A DNA stretch of 47,096 nt, taken from NCBI GenBank assembly GCA_030039795.1, contig JASHUU010000055.1, forward strand, positions 1 through 47,096, written 5' to 3'. The notes under the pieces are model-generated. The model had not been told where the DNA came from and ran no database searches. It saw nothing but the letters and a program-made list of their open reading frames with translations. The translations under genes were made by a program, and so were the position numbers. Positions 46,946 to 47,096 of this stretch are shown here, piece by piece; within the stretch, counting starts at the first letter, position 1; each line of letters opens with the position of its first letter. This DNA is from Nitrososphaerales archaeon (GTDB lineage Archaea > Thermoproteota > Nitrososphaeria > Nitrososphaerales > Gagatemarchaeaceae).

Positions 46946-47096
46946 TTTCTGACTAATATTGCTAGCTCAAGAACTAGTGTGATCGCTGCGAGTACGGCTA
47001 CGACCAAGACGTATGTCTGGGCCGTGCTTATACCCGACGAGTTGCTGGTGGTGTTCGAAGCAGCCTGAGTCGCCGCACTGGCTGCCGTAGACGCGT
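46936..47096 (-). CDS. C-terminus of a membrane-anchored secreted protein, start beyond the window
   Basis: Minus-strand frame open from the window edge to TAA at 46936-46938, giving 53 codons. It encodes an Ala/Ser/Thr/Asn-rich linker (SAATQAASNTTSNSSG), one hydrophobic helix of about 24 residues (YVLVVAVLAAITLVLELAIL) and a short basic end (VRKLS). This is the tail of a surface protein anchored by its C-terminus on a likely O-glycosylated stalk, like the left operon's binding protein. The identity of the missing part is unknown. Confidence 0.75.
   Translation of the reverse strand, partial: ASTAASAATQAASNTTSNSSGISTAQTYVLVVAVLAAITLVLELAILVRKLS

Noticed and set aside
1-47096. CRISPR arrays, tRNA or rRNA genes, transposases, prophage, origin-recognition gene
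   Set aside because: No repeat-spacer arrays, tRNA T-loop/acceptor patterns, transposase motifs, phage genes or Cdc6/Orc genes were found by reading both strands.

Overview
The window is a 47 kb, G+C-rich piece of an archaeal chromosome. Archaeal markers are a two-repeat TATA-binding protein, an archaeal EF-1alpha, an ATP-dependent DNA ligase, a Ser/His-type signal peptidase, an A24 prepilin peptidase and DUF99 and PPC-domain proteins. Nearly every transcription unit has an A/T-rich TATA element about 26-30 nt before the start codon, which suggests mostly leaderless mRNAs, and TTG starts are very common. The EF-1alpha sequence reads like the Nitrososphaerota (Thaumarchaeota) type. A non-ammonia-oxidising, peptide-using heterotroph of that broad lineage is my best guess, but the lineage is an inference. 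I see no rRNA, tRNA, CRISPR, transposon or phage genes.

Layout. 1-4.2 kb: the end of a FAD-linked 2-hydroxyacid oxidase, DUF99, a PPC-domain protein, a diaminopentanoate-dehydrogenase-like enzyme, a PD-(D/E)XK nuclease-like protein and a small membrane protein. 4.2-18.4 kb: two complete peptide ABC transporter operons back to back. One runs leftwards and one rightwards, and their binding-protein genes diverge from a 291-bp control region. A PH-domain-like membrane protein ends the right operon. 18.4-28.6 kb: core functions, namely signal peptidase, TBP, PyrE, a LarA-like protein, a degenerate M50 membrane protease, a RimI-type acetyltransferase, DNA ligase, a prepilin peptidase, a P-loop kinase, an inositol-phosphatase family enzyme and a bacterial-type MetK. 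28.7-29.3 kb: an HTH-CBS regulator divergent from metK.

29.4-39.8 kb: a surface-polysaccharide and sulfate-activation region. It holds two family-2 glycosyltransferases, ATP sulfurylase, APS kinase, two alkaline-phosphatase-superfamily enzymes, two small RHH-like proteins with a shared C-terminal tail, and dTDP-rhamnose genes (RmlA, RmlD, RmlC) with a sugar-nucleotide SDR. 39.8-41.1 kb: EF-1alpha. 41.6-46.8 kb: a split transketolase enclosing ribulose-phosphate epimerase, a heptose-kinase-like PfkB protein, an HTH protein, a Rieske protein and a sugar-1-phosphate nucleotidyltransferase. This set fits heptose or related nucleotide-sugar supply. The right edge cuts a membrane-anchored secreted protein.

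The observations I find most notable are these. Several genes have conserved N-termini that start upstream of any ATG/GTG/TTG and point to ACG or CTG initiation. An HTH-CBS regulator shares a promoter region with SAM synthetase. A site-2-protease homologue has RELAH in place of HExxH. An SDR has YxxxN in place of YxxxK. A palindrome sits between the TATA box and the predicted transcription start of one peptide-transporter operon. PAPS-forming enzymes lie next to polysaccharide genes.
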